17,824 nucleotides of DNA from Saprospirales bacterium (lineage in GTDB: Bacteria > Bacteroidota > Bacteroidia > Chitinophagales > Saprospiraceae): assembly GCA_003448025.1 (NCBI GenBank), contig DLXL01000421.1, positions 1-17,824 of the forward strand, in the 5' to 3' direction. Below the pieces are notes generated by a model. The model saw only the letters and a list, made by a program, of their open reading frames with translations. It was not told the origin of the DNA and ran no database searches. Numbering within the stretch: the stretch's first letter is position 1; each line of letters begins with the position of its first letter. The position numbers and the translations under genes were made by a program. Shown in pieces: positions 1 to 8,019 of this stretch.

Positions 1-1
1 T

Positions 2-289
2 CGCCAGAGGCTAACCAGTTACGATTCCATTTCAGTTGACATCCGATATGCTTTTACGGATGAAGAATGGCCAGCAGGGAGCGCTTTGAATACCTTCAAA
101 AATGTAACTGAAATCAAGTCAGACAGAATGAAGATAAGCAATGTGGACGAGGCTGTTCTCAGGCTTTGTACTGCATTAGCCCTTCATGAAAACAGGATGG
201 ACCTGGCTGAGAAATGGTTGATGAAGCAACCAAATACCAACCAGAGAGAAGAGCTATGGAAAGAACAATTGAAAAACGCTAAAAAATAA
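2..289 (+). CDS. 3' end of an unrecognised protein (5' truncated by window edge)
   Basis: The reading frame is open from base 2 to the TAA at 287-289 and gives 95 residues with no start of its own. A TTG at 86 and an ATG at 129 lie in frame, but the codons upstream also read like protein (TSYDSISVDIRYAFTDEEWP), so the gene most likely begins before the window. The visible part is soluble and charged. Its last 50 residues (from about VDEAVLRLCTALALHENRMD to the Lys-rich end) look helical and could be a repeat-like helical hairpin. There is no signal peptide, membrane segment or motif that I recognise. The gene converges on the TPR gene with an 11-nt gap and no visible terminator. The coding call is fairly safe; the function is unknown. 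Confidence 0.6.
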   Translation, partial: RQRLTSYDSISVDIRYAFTDEEWPAGSALNTFKNVTEIKSDRMKISNVDEAVLRLCTALALHENRMDLAEKWLMKQPNTNQREELWKEQLKNAKK

Positions 290-300
290 CCAACTACTCC

Positions 301-1797
301 TTACAATTTTCCGGAGGAAATCTTCTCTTCCAGAATTTTGGAACGGCGGATGGTATTGGCTTTTTTCCAATACTCAATTGCTTGTGCAGCCTGACCACTG
401 AGTGACAAGGCATCGCCCAAATGCTCCAATATGCCAGGATGTTGATCTCCCCCTTTCGTTAACGATTTTTCGTATCTGGAGATGGCGCCGGAATAATCCT
501 TTTTTCCCATCAGGGCCAATCCGACCTGATCAACCATATCCAGTCGAAGGGTTGTATTGTTGGCCGTCATGAGTAATCCCTGCTCTAGTTGGTTAAGTGC
601 ATCATCCGACCGCCCTTTGATGTTGGCTGCCACTCCATAATACCAATATGCTTTTGGTTGATTTGGAAAGGCATCTATTGCTTTTTCAGCAGAAGTAAAC
701 ATCTCATCAAATCGACCTTGAGCAAGTTGCAATCCTAATAAATTATCCCAAACAGCAAATACAGTCGGGTTAAGTTGGATGCATCGTTGATACCTGATCA
801 AAGCCTCCCCAGGCATATCTGAGTGATAGAACAAATCCCCGGAGAGACTCCAGGCCTTGGCATCGTCTGCATGGTGCTTTTCTAACAATGCGCCTAATTC
901 CAGGATTGGCTGGCGCAATGCGGCCCCTTCAGGTGTATTCAACTTAGTAAAAAACGGCATTAGCGCCTTTACCTTTTCATCTATGGATACAGCGGGGTCA
1001 TCAAACAGAGGCTTGAAGGCTGCTAATTTGGTTGCATCTGTTTCTTCTTTCCCTGAAGTCAATGCCATCCTGGCTGCGGTATTATTGGGTTCACGACGTA
1101 AAACCTCCTCATAGGTAGCTCTTGCGCCGGCTTTATCTCCAATTTTATCGTAAAAAGCTGCCAGTTCCAGACGGTATTTTAATTCATACGGGAATGCATC
1201 TGCCAGCTTTTTGTATTCAGCAGCAGCTTTTTTCATATCCCCCAGCCCAACAAATATCACATGTCTTTTAAAGGCTATTTCTTCTGTAAGCCCGATAAGA
1301 TCCTCCAGTTTATCAAGCGCTTTGAGTGCTCGTTTAGGCTCTTCATTTTTCAAGCTCAGGTATGCTAACTGCTCGTAAAACTCCGGAGTTTCAGAAAATC
1401 TTTTAACCAAACCCTCATATACAGAAACAGCGTCGCCGATTCTACCAACCTTTTCAAAAAGGTCAGCCTGATAAACAGCGTACCATTCGTTTCCAGGAGC
1501 CAAGGTTACTGCTTTACCAATGGCTTCAATTGCAGCCGGCAAATCACGGGATGCCGTATAGGACCTCGCTAATCCATACCAACCCGCATCTACTGTTGGA
1601 TGGTCGTAGGTAAATTTCTTGTACAATTCCAGCGCCTTGTCATGATGATTCAGCAATCGCTCCCGCTCTGCCATCAGGAATTGACTTTGCCGCTTAACCT
1701 CCTCTTCGGGTACGGAAATTTTGACCCCTCCAATCGTATTTTGCGCACTTAATGACATTGGAAGCGCAACTAAAAACAATAAAAACCTTAGATTCAT
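301..1797 (-). CDS. Exported tetratricopeptide-repeat (TPR) protein
   Basis: The protein has 498 residues. Residues 1-19 form a signal peptide (hydrophobic FLLFLVALPMSLSA, then Q), so export to the periplasm is predicted; there is no lipobox Cys. Two blocks of TPR-like helical hairpins follow, at about 38-245 and 313-490, with recurring signatures such as A-x-E-x-Y-x-K and W-Y-x-x-G (DAGWYGLARSYTASRDLPAA, KAYWYYGVAANIKG). The stretch between them (about 250-312) is less regular. TPR proteins are scaffolds for protein-protein contacts; no catalytic motif is visible. The gene starts 14 nt after the stop of the large T9SS cargo gene on the same strand, so the two are probably co-transcribed, and it may help assemble or anchor that cargo at the envelope (inference). 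It ends 11 nt from a convergent gene. Confidence 0.88.
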   Translation of the reverse strand: MNLRFLLFLVALPMSLSAQNTIGGVKISVPEEEVKRQSQFLMAERERLLNHHDKALELYKKFTYDHPTVDAGWYGLARSYTASRDLPAAIEAIGKAVTLAPGNEWYAVYQADLFEKVGRIGDAVSVYEGLVKRFSETPEFYEQLAYLSLKNEEPKRALKALDKLEDLIGLTEEIAFKRHVIFVGLGDMKKAAAEYKKLADAFPYELKYRLELAAFYDKIGDKAGARATYEEVLRREPNNTAARMALTSGKEETDATKLAAFKPLFDDPAVSIDEKVKALMPFFTKLNTPEGAALRQPILELGALLEKHHADDAKAWSLSGDLFYHSDMPGEALIRYQRCIQLNPTVFAVWDNLLGLQLAQGRFDEMFTSAEKAIDAFPNQPKAYWYYGVAANIKGRSDDALNQLEQGLLMTANNTTLRLDMVDQVGLALMGKKDYSGAISRYEKSLTKGGDQHPGILEHLGDALSLSGQAAQAIEYWKKANTIRRSKILEEKISSGKL

Positions 1798-1811
1798 AGC
1801 AGATTTAATCT

Positions 1812-4800
1812 TTAACGCAGCAAGGTAACCTCGCCTTTTTGAAATTTAAGCGCTCCATCTCCTCCGCGCCAAAAAACAACGTATATATAGACATCCGAAG
1901 GAGCAGGCTGGCCATTGACCTGGCCATCCCATCGGGCGCCTGGTTCCGTACTGGAAAACACTTTTTGGCCCCAACGGTTGTAAATATCTAAACTTTCTAC
2001 CCTTGCAATGCCCTCTACAATGGCCAAACCAAATCCATCATTGGCTCCATCACCATTGGGAGTGAACGCGTTCGGGAATTGCACATCAGGTTTTATGATG
2101 GCAAAAGTGACGGACTCTGTTTGCACACATCCATTAGGTGACATTACAGTAACCACATAGGTAACTGAATCGCTCATGGTTACCGGAGTAACCGTAATTT
2201 GTTGTGTATTCCCAATGACATCAGCATTTTCCTGCCACTCAAACGAATAATTACTCGCATTGGTACCTGGAATAAACGCATCCATGAAAATACTTGCACC
2301 TGCATCTACCCTGTTGGTATCCGGGTCTGTCACCAATTTAATGGTAAAATTTGGCACTATAGTTACCAATACGCTGTCCTCGTAAATACAGCCATTACCA
2401 TATAAAAACCGTAAATCGTACAACGTTGTCTGCGTCGGTGTGGCTAAAAAAGACGGCTCTGTGCCTCCCGGTTGCCACAAATAATCTCCGGTCAGGAATG
2501 CATCGGCCATGATCATTACCGATTCTCCCAAACAAATAGTCGTATCGTTGCTTACGGTCATTTGTGGATTGTACACCGTAATATCTACTTCATAGGTTTT
2601 CACACAGCCATTTAAGGTGGTCAACACCTGAAAAGTGGTTGATTCCTGCGGGAAAATAATTCCAGGCGTTGGTTCATTGGAAACAAAATTGCCAGGCGAT
2701 GAAGTCCATGCGTAGGTTGCTCCGGGGGTAGCAATACTATTTAAAATGACCCCTTCACCGGGGCACAACAATGTATCAGCCGGAAACTGCACCTCCGCTA
2801 CTTCGCCTAGTACAGTGATCTCTATCGAGTCAACGGATATACATTGTAAACTTGGTGCCGGATAGCTGTATTGAACCGTGTAAGTTGCAGATTCTGCGGG
2901 TGCCACTGAAATCACCTGGCCTGTTTGCCCATTGCTCCATTGAAACTGTCCAGGGTAATTCCCGGAGGCGGTCAACAGGAGTGAAACCCCGGCACAAATG
3001 GTATCATCATTCGTCAGCAATAAATTTCCGGATGGCACTACCGGAATCGTGAATTGCTGCTGCACCGTACATCCATTTTCAATCGTTACCAAATAGGTAG
3101 TGGTTTGGGCAGGAGTATCGGTTGGTTGTGCTTCACTTGAAGATAACCCGCTTGGGAAGGAGGTCCATGTGTAAGTTGCAGTAGTATCTACCAACAGGTT
3201 CAGTAAAATACTTTCGCCGGCGCATAAAGTGTCATTCGGGAATTGAAACTGAGGTGGTGTATTTACCTCAATGGTTATCGTGCCCGATGCAGAACACCCA
3301 TTGGGAACGTCGCCAGAGAAGGTATAGGTTGTAGTGTTGGAAGGTGCTGCTGTTGGATTAGTGCATGTGATACAACTCAAACCAATGGCTGGCGACCAAA
3401 GAGCGTTAGTCAACCCGCTTGCATTTGATACTTGCAAGGTGGTACTTTCTCCCAAACACAATTGCATTGCTCCTGCTGAAATGTTAACTGAGGGAACCGG
3501 TTTTACCTGGATGATTGCACTGGAAGTATCAAAACATGCCCCATTTTGGGTAATCCTTTGAATAACAGTTGTTTCAAGGACATTAGTTAAAAGGAAATAT
3601 TCGTCGCCTGGAAGCGTTTGCCCCTGGCTTGTTGTCCAGGCAAACAACAGATTAGGAAAGTTAGCACCGGAATAAGACGGGGATACCAGCAACACTGGAT
3701 CTCCTCCACATATAGTAGTGTCTGCAGGAGATAACTGCAAATTAGCTGGCAAACTGTCTACCTGAATAGTAACGATCTCCTTTCTAATGCATCCTGGTAA
3801 GGTAGCGGTTAAAGTATATATTCTGTTTGAGGTTGGGGTGGCTAATACAAAGAAGCCTCCAGGTTGCACCTGAAGCTGCGTTAAAGGCGACCAACTTAGA
3901 TTTACATTGGCTGGAGAAGCAGTCACCGTAATAGGAACGCTGCTGCCTTTACAAACGGATGTATCCTGAACGCTTATGGCAAGATCAAGCTGCACCACGG
4001 CCACTGTAATGGTTCTAACTTCACTGCAAGAGCCAGAGGTGGCCGTCAGGGTATATATCGTTGTTTGTGAAGGTGTTGCAATAGGATTAGGTGCGAATGG
4101 ATCACTCAATGAACCATCATTGGGCGTCCAGGTGTAAGTTGTTGCGGGCTCTGGGATAGTATTACCCAAAATTAAACTTTGCCCACTGCAAATGGTGGTA
4201 TCATTGATGGTGTTCACAACAGGACCAACTGAAACCACAACGGATTCTGTTACATTCTGACAAACATTTACCACTTTAACTTCATATACGGTAGTGGTTA
4301 ATGGACTTGCAAAAGGATTTGCGCAATCATTGCAGGAAAGTCCCGTTGATGGAGACCATGCATAAGACACCCCACCCGTCACCTGAAGTTGAACGGCGTT
4401 GCCATTACAGGAGAAGGTATCATTACTAACCCTTATGGGTGAATTCTGCGGCCCAAAAACGCCCTCCGAAGTTCCTGAAAAATCAATTGCCATTCCATCG
4501 AGTTGAATATTGCCTTGGAAATCATCTAAAAGGATGAGGTAAAATTTCCCAGCCTGCACATCAACTCGCCGAACAAAATCGTCGGCTGTCCCAAACGGAG
4601 GGTCTGTTCCGGGGGTAGCAGGACTTCCGCAGTCGAAATTATCCAAAACGGGCAACCCCGTTACCGGATGGATATCAGCAAGGCCGGTAAGGTCGGCGCC
4701 ATCATCCCAGGATGAACGAATTGGCTGGTTATTCGCCGCAAAATCGCAAATTTCGTCAAAACTATCGATTGGCCCCCAAACATTAAAATCGATATCAGTT

Positions 4801-5933
4801 GCTTCATTTACATTGGCGGATTGCACCGCAAATCCAAATTTCCCGTTGGTTTGTGCCTGAAAGTAAAAAAAGGAAAAATTGAAGCCTACACTGGGATTCA
4901 AAAAGCACCCTGCATTGACACCGTCCTGAATAAAGCCAGGATCCCCCTGAGCAGGAGTTAATGGCATGAACTGAGGGGCATTGTCGCAGCCGTTCAAATT
5001 AAGTGCGGTTTCACAAGTAGCATTTGAAGGCAACGTAGGTGGGGGGGCATCACAAACCTCCGGAGAACATTGCCAGGTCATTTGAAAACCTTCATCCTCA
5101 ATACTGTTATCTGATTCAAATTGTATGGTGAGGCAACCAGCAGGCAATTGAATTTCCTGATTGTTTCCAGCTCCATCCAACTCCTGAACCAACGTTAAAT
5201 TGGCTCCTGAACCTTCAAAAATTCTTATATAATCAAAATCCGACTCCGTGCTAAAGTCAATAAAGTTGAGCTTAATGCATTGATGGAAATCCGAAGGGCA
5301 TATCTCAAAACTCAGATTTTCGTTGCTCTGGTAGTCGCCATCCGGACCACCTGAATCCCACAGGGTTCCGGTGCAACTGGAAGATCCCGGCACGTCACCT
5401 ATGTAAATATCCGGTACGTAAGGATTAATGCACAACTTAAAAGTGCCTGCATTCGGGGACGCCGTGGCTGAATAATCATTGACTCTGATAAAGTATGGCA
5501 CACCTGGTGTAAGGTCAAAAAGCTCCATATGAACCTCGTTAATGTTCAATGGCGCAGCCAAACAGGCCAATTCTGCCAATCCATTGAAAATACAGTCGCC
5601 CCTGTACACCGCAATCTGAGGCATTTCCATCGTTCCATTACCTGCAATATTTCCCCACAAATCAATGGTTACATCCACAATACTACCATCTGCAGGCAGG
5701 ATAAACTGAAACCAGACATCGCGATCCGCCAGGTTATTCCAGCAGGAAGGAATGTTGGCGGAGCCGTCAATATTACTGGTAGTGGCATTAACATTGGTAA
5801 ACTGCCCGGGCTGGGAACAGTATGGCACCTCACCCAAGTCGATGATGCCGGAACAATCGTCATTTATGGGCGCTTGAGCGAGTGCTGAAAAGGAAAGGAA
5901 AACGGAAAGGGAAATGGCCAGAAATGCTTTCAT
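1812..5933 (-). CDS. Large secreted/surface protein with CUB domain, Ig/PKD-like repeats and T9SS type B (gliding-motility CHU_C-like) C-terminal domain
   Basis: The protein has 1373 residues. Residues 1-19 are a signal peptide ending ALAQ. Residues about 24-168 and 305-485 resemble prepeptidase C-terminal-like beta domains (NDDCSGIIDLG, ATCETALNLNGCDNA openings). Residues about 186-292 read as a CUB-like domain (GPDGDYQSNENLSFEICP, FDYIRIFEG). From about 500 to 1285 there are about ten Ig/PKD-like repeats; nine open with a D-T-x-x-C-x-G-like motif near residues 505, 578, 657, 738, 821, 900, 976, 1052 and 1129. The last 85-90 residues (FPNAFTPNGDGANDGFG, then DIYNRWGQKVF, WDG, DVYIYVV) are the type B sorting domain that directs export by T9SS and attachment outside the outer membrane. 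No enzyme domain is seen, so an adhesin or matrix role is likely (inference). It heads a two-gene unit with the TPR gene. Confidence 0.93.
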   Translation of the reverse strand: MKAFLAISLSVFLSFSALAQAPINDDCSGIIDLGEVPYCSQPGQFTNVNATTSNIDGSANIPSCWNNLADRDVWFQFILPADGSIVDVTIDLWGNIAGNGTMEMPQIAVYRGDCIFNGLAELACLAAPLNINEVHMELFDLTPGVPYFIRVNDYSATASPNAGTFKLCINPYVPDIYIGDVPGSSSCTGTLWDSGGPDGDYQSNENLSFEICPSDFHQCIKLNFIDFSTESDFDYIRIFEGSGANLTLVQELDGAGNNQEIQLPAGCLTIQFESDNSIEDEGFQMTWQCSPEVCDAPPPTLPSNATCETALNLNGCDNAPQFMPLTPAQGDPGFIQDGVNAGCFLNPSVGFNFSFFYFQAQTNGKFGFAVQSANVNEATDIDFNVWGPIDSFDEICDFAANNQPIRSSWDDGADLTGLADIHPVTGLPVLDNFDCGSPATPGTDPPFGTADDFVRRVDVQAGKFYLILLDDFQGNIQLDGMAIDFSGTSEGVFGPQNSPIRVSNDTFSCNGNAVQLQVTGGVSYAWSPSTGLSCNDCANPFASPLTTTVYEVKVVNVCQNVTESVVVSVGPVVNTINDTTICSGQSLILGNTIPEPATTYTWTPNDGSLSDPFAPNPIATPSQTTIYTLTATSGSCSEVRTITVAVVQLDLAISVQDTSVCKGSSVPITVTASPANVNLSWSPLTQLQVQPGGFFVLATPTSNRIYTLTATLPGCIRKEIVTIQVDSLPANLQLSPADTTICGGDPVLLVSPSYSGANFPNLLFAWTTSQGQTLPGDEYFLLTNVLETTVIQRITQNGACFDTSSAIIQVKPVPSVNISAGAMQLCLGESTTLQVSNASGLTNALWSPAIGLSCITCTNPTAAPSNTTTYTFSGDVPNGCSASGTITIEVNTPPQFQFPNDTLCAGESILLNLLVDTTATYTWTSFPSGLSSSEAQPTDTPAQTTTYLVTIENGCTVQQQFTIPVVPSGNLLLTNDDTICAGVSLLLTASGNYPGQFQWSNGQTGQVISVAPAESATYTVQYSYPAPSLQCISVDSIEITVLGEVAEVQFPADTLLCPGEGVILNSIATPGATYAWTSSPGNFVSNEPTPGIIFPQESTTFQVLTTLNGCVKTYEVDITVYNPQMTVSNDTTICLGESVMIMADAFLTGDYLWQPGGTEPSFLATPTQTTLYDLRFLYGNGCIYEDSVLVTIVPNFTIKLVTDPDTNRVDAGASIFMDAFIPGTNASNYSFEWQENADVIGNTQQITVTPVTMSDSVTYVVTVMSPNGCVQTESVTFAIIKPDVQFPNAFTPNGDGANDGFGLAIVEGIARVESLDIYNRWGQKVFSSTEPGARWDGQVNGQPAPSDVYIYVVFWRGGDGALKFQKGEVTLLR

Positions 5934-6022
5934 GAAGCAATAGAACGATTAGATGAATAGTGCTTGTTACCTGCTTTTACAGGATAACCTTTCGGCAGAG
6001 GGCTATTAAAAATCTTATGGGT

Positions 6023-6030
6023 CAAATGTA
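6023..6030 (-). promoter_or_regulatory. Candidate -7 promoter box (TACATTTG) for the T9SS type B cargo gene
   Basis: Read on the minus strand, this site matches the Bacteroidota TAnnTTTG -7 consensus at all six fixed positions. It lies 89 nt upstream of the ATG at 5933 and would give a leader of roughly 80 nt. I do not see a good TTTG-like -33 element at the usual distance, so the call rests on the -7 box alone. Confidence 0.4.
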
Positions 6031-6104
6031 CGCAGGTAATGCAATTGAGGGTGTACTAATTCCATACTTAGCAGACAACCGACCAATTTTAGTACAAAAT
6101 TACC

Positions 6105-6116
6105 CTTCCCGGGAAG
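6105..6116. promoter_or_regulatory. Perfect 12-bp palindrome CTTCCCGGGAAG upstream of dut
   Basis: The site is exactly self-complementary. It sits 52 nt before the dut start and 37 nt upstream of the putative dut -7 box, and an imperfect palindrome (AATTTT, 5-nt centre, AAAATT) lies at 6085-6101 next to it. Its position, in the region between the divergent dut and T9SS cargo genes, would suit a binding site for a dimeric regulator. One 12-mer could also arise by chance. Confidence 0.3.
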
Positions 6117-6153
6117 AGATAATCTGCGACATTTTCTTTGCGACAGATTGATT

Positions 6154-6161
6154 TACCTTTG
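6154..6161 (+). promoter_or_regulatory. Candidate -7 promoter box (TACCTTTG) immediately before dut
   Basis: This is a full match to the TAnnTTTG consensus. It ends only 7 nt before the ATG at 6169. In Bacteroidota, transcription starts a few bases after this box, so the message would have almost no leader. A TTTG at 6137-6140 is too close (13-nt gap) to be a standard -33 element, and nothing better is visible. Confidence 0.5.
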
Positions 6162-6168
6162 CGGTGTT

Positions 6169-6615
6169 ATGAATTCACCTCTTGCTGTAAAAATCATCAA
6201 TCAATCACCATTCCCGCTGCCGCAGTACGAAACAACCGGCAGTGCCGGCATGGATTTGCGTGCTAATCTTGAAAACCCTGTGGTTTTGGGGCCACTGGAG
6301 CGCTCACTCATTCCAACAGGACTGTTTATTGAGTTGCCACATGGGTATGAAGCTCAAATCAGACCCCGTAGCGGATTGGCCGCAAAAAGGGGGTTGACTA
6401 TGTTGAATTCACCAGGCACGATTGATTCCGACTATCGGGGTGAGATCAAATGCATTGTTGTGAACTTATCCAATGAATCACAAACCATTGAACCCGGAGA
6501 GCGGATCGCACAAATGGTTATTGCCCGGCATGAACAGGTAGAGTGGCAGCAGGTAACGATTTTGCAGGACTCTGATCGCGGTGCGGGCGGTTTTGGTAGC
6601 ACCGGCAAGCAATAA
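6169..6615 (+). CDS. dut: Deoxyuridine 5'-triphosphate nucleotidohydrolase (dUTPase)
   Basis: The enzyme hydrolyses dUTP to dUMP and pyrophosphate in the cytoplasm, which keeps uracil out of DNA and supplies dUMP for thymidylate synthesis. The protein has 148 residues, normal for the trimeric family, and all five motifs are present: I AGMDLRA (26-32), II RPRSGLA (65-71), [17 protein letters not shown] (80-93, with catalytic Asp86), [10 protein letters not shown] (110-117), and [11 protein letters not shown] (137-146) in the mobile C-terminal tail that closes over the substrate. I chose ATG 6169 over an in-frame TTG at 6148, because the TTG lies upstream of the putative -7 promoter box and adds seven residues that do not fit the family. 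The nucleotidyltransferase gene follows after 34 nt on the same strand, so the two probably form an operon. Confidence 0.97.
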   Translation: MNSPLAVKIINQSPFPLPQYETTGSAGMDLRANLENPVVLGPLERSLIPTGLFIELPHGYEAQIRPRSGLAAKRGLTMLNSPGTIDSDYRGEIKCIVVNLSNESQTIEPGERIAQMVIARHEQVEWQQVTILQDSDRGAGGFGSTGKQ

Positions 6616-6649
6616 TTTTCACTGCCAGTGCCTTTCAAACATACGATTT

Positions 6650-7657
6650 ATGAAAATCATCATCCCTATGGCCGGTCGTGGTACGCGTTTACGGCCTCAT
6701 ACACTAACAGTTCCCAAACCATTGATACCAGTGGCAGGGAAACCCATCATTCAACGACTGGTTGAAGATCTGTCAAGCTCCTACCATGGCTCTATTGAGG
6801 AAATTGCCTATGTGGTTGGCGATTTCGGGATCGAGGTTGAAAAAGAATTGATTGCAATTGCGGAAAGATTGGGCGCCAAAGGAAAACTTTACCATCAGGA
6901 TAAAGCCCTGGGAGTGGGTCATGCAATCGCTTGCGCATCTGACAGCCTGAATGGCAAGTGTATTGTTGCTTTTGCGGATACCCTGATTAAGGCTGACTTC
7001 AAATTCAACGATCTGGAGGATGGCGTGATCTGGACACAAAAAGTAGAAGATCCCAGCTCTTTTGGGGTCATTAAACTGGATATGGAGGGGTATATCATCG
7101 ACATGGTTGAAAAGCCGGCAACATTTGTGTCAGACCTCGCCATTGTCGGGATCTACTATTTTAGAGAAGGTGAAAAGCTTAGGGATGCTTTGCACCATAT
7201 TATTACCAATAACATTCGGGAAAAGAATGAGTATCAACTCACCACAGCACTGGCCCATTTAAAAAACCAGGGCGCCAGATTCAGAACCGGACAAATTGAA
7301 GAGTGGCTGGATTGTGGAACCAAAGAGAATATCCTGCATTCCAACGCCAGAATGCTTGAAATTCATCAGGAACAAAAGCTGATCGCTGCAACTGCCCTTG
7401 TAGAAAACAGTGTAATCATACCTCCATGCTTCATTGGTGAAAATGCAGTGATCCGCAACAGTGTCATAGGGCCGCACGTAAGTGTTGGGCATCATTCCAA
7501 AGTAGAAAGTACCATCATTAGCAACAGTATCGTTCAAAATCACGCACATCTTAAAAATGCCGTGCTGGAGAGCTCTTTGATCGGAAATGCAAGCCGATAC
7601 GAAGGGTCAAGGTATGCCCTGGATCTGGGGGATTTTTCTAATTTTTCTAAACGGTAA
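6650..7657 (+). CDS. Sugar-phosphate nucleotidyltransferase (RmlA/GlmU-like) with C-terminal beta-helix
   Basis: The protein has 335 residues. The N-terminal domain (about 1-235) carries the nucleotidyltransferase signature GRGTRLRPHT (9-18) and PKPLIPVAGKPII with Lys23, so it should transfer NMP from an NTP to a sugar-1-phosphate and make an activated sugar for cell-surface glycan synthesis. Residues about 255-320 form hexapeptide-type repeats (SVIIPPCFIGENAVIRNSVIGPHVSVG), a left-handed beta-helix like those of GlmU or long RmlA-type enzymes. The exact sugar and base cannot be read from sequence; glucose-1-phosphate thymidylyl- or uridylyltransferase and mannose-1-phosphate guanylyltransferase are all possible. 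I chose ATG 6650 because the family begins M-K-I-I-I-P-M-A-G; an in-frame upstream start at 6581 would overlap dut. Its stop directly abuts the stop of the small convergent ORF at 7658-7780. Confidence 0.93.
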   Translation: MKIIIPMAGRGTRLRPHTLTVPKPLIPVAGKPIIQRLVEDLSSSYHGSIEEIAYVVGDFGIEVEKELIAIAERLGAKGKLYHQDKALGVGHAIACASDSLNGKCIVAFADTLIKADFKFNDLEDGVIWTQKVEDPSSFGVIKLDMEGYIIDMVEKPATFVSDLAIVGIYYFREGEKLRDALHHIITNNIREKNEYQLTTALAHLKNQGARFRTGQIEEWLDCGTKENILHSNARMLEIHQEQKLIAATALVENSVIIPPCFIGENAVIRNSVIGPHVSVGHHSKVESTIISNSIVQNHAHLKNAVLESSLIGNASRYEGSRYALDLGDFSNFSKR

Positions 7658-7780
7658 TCACTTTTTACCAAACTGATAAAGATCGCTGTGGATAATTCCA
7701 GAAACCTCCCAGTGTTTGGATTGTGCAAACACGGCTGTTGCCCATATCCAGGCAACAAGCAGGCAAGTAGTTTTCATCAT
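7658..7780 (-). CDS. Possible small secreted peptide, 40 codons (hypothetical)
   Basis: The ORF begins with two tandem ATGs (7778-7780, then 7775-7777) and ends at TGA (7658-7660), which abuts the nucleotidyltransferase stop. The product has a convincing signal peptide: MMKTT, a hydrophobic core CLLVAWIWATAVFA, then Q at residue 20, the same A-Q boundary seen in the window's other exported proteins. The mature part would be only 20 residues (SKHWEVSGIIHSDLYQFGKK). I know no family for it. It could be a genuine secreted micropeptide, or the 5' remnant of a longer exported protein that was cut off next to the nucleotidyltransferase gene. No TAnnTTTG box is seen upstream; a TATAAT-like string lies at 7788-7793 on the minus strand. 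Another short ORF on the same strand (7783-7974) ends 2 nt before its start. Confidence 0.4.
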   Translation of the reverse strand: MMKTTCLLVAWIWATAVFAQSKHWEVSGIIHSDLYQFGKK

Positions 7781-8019
7781 TGTTAGTGATTATAGGTATA
7801 ATTGACAGAATCTAAGAAAAAATCATGCCATTCGAAGATGTAAATTCCGTTAATCTTTACCTCTAAAACATGGGCTCCCAAATTTAATTCCGAATCCAGC
7901 CCCCCTACCCCCCTGTCTGCCCTATATTTTTTGGAAAAATAGTTTGTCTTGGTTTTTTTATCAGAAAATAGCATCGTACTTTTGCAGCCGATTTAATCAA
8001 AGATTTTTCCAAAGTGGGT
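7781..8019. other. Gap between the small ORF and atpB: operon leader, C-tracts, doubtful 63-codon ORF
   Basis: With 7658-7780 this makes a 362-base stretch without an established gene. It contains a minus-strand ORF (7783-7974, 63 codons) whose C-terminal half (LGAHVLEVKINGIYIFEWHD) reads like protein, while its N-terminal part is low-complexity and runs across two C6 tracts (7900-7905 and 7908-7913; GGGGGGTAGGGGGG on the minus strand). I regard that ORF as unproven, perhaps the end of a degraded gene. The right end carries the atpB promoter. No atpI or atpZ gene is present before atpB. Confidence 0.4.
7977..7984 (+). promoter_or_regulatory. -7 promoter box (TACTTTTG) of the atp operon
   Basis: This is a full TAnnTTTG match, 35 nt upstream of the atpB ATG, which implies a leader of about 30 nt. 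A TTGG at 7949-7952 is a weak candidate -33 element with a 24-nt gap. The position just ahead of the first atp gene and the absence of another good box inside the operon make it the likely main promoter. Confidence 0.6.

Noticed and set aside
5960..6151. 63-codon plus-strand ORF before dut
   Set aside because: It covers the candidate promoters of both divergent genes and the palindromes, has no protein-like feature and no promoter of its own.
6620..6630. CACTG-C-CAGTG inverted repeat between dut and the nucleotidyltransferase
   Set aside because: Five-base arms with a one-base centre and no other supporting feature; likely chance.
6581..6649. Upstream start for the nucleotidyltransferase inside dut
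   Set aside because: The extra 23 residues do not fit the family, whose members begin directly with the K-I-I-I-P-M-A-G strand; the ATG at 6650 fits exactly.
7900..7913. G-quadruplex on the minus strand from two G6 tracts
   Set aside because: Only two tracts separated by TA are present; an intramolecular quadruplex would need zero-length loops within each tract.
8014..8019. GTG start for atpB, two codons upstream
   Set aside because: It cannot be excluded, but ATG 8020 gives a standard Lys/Arg-containing signal peptide start and is the more usual codon.
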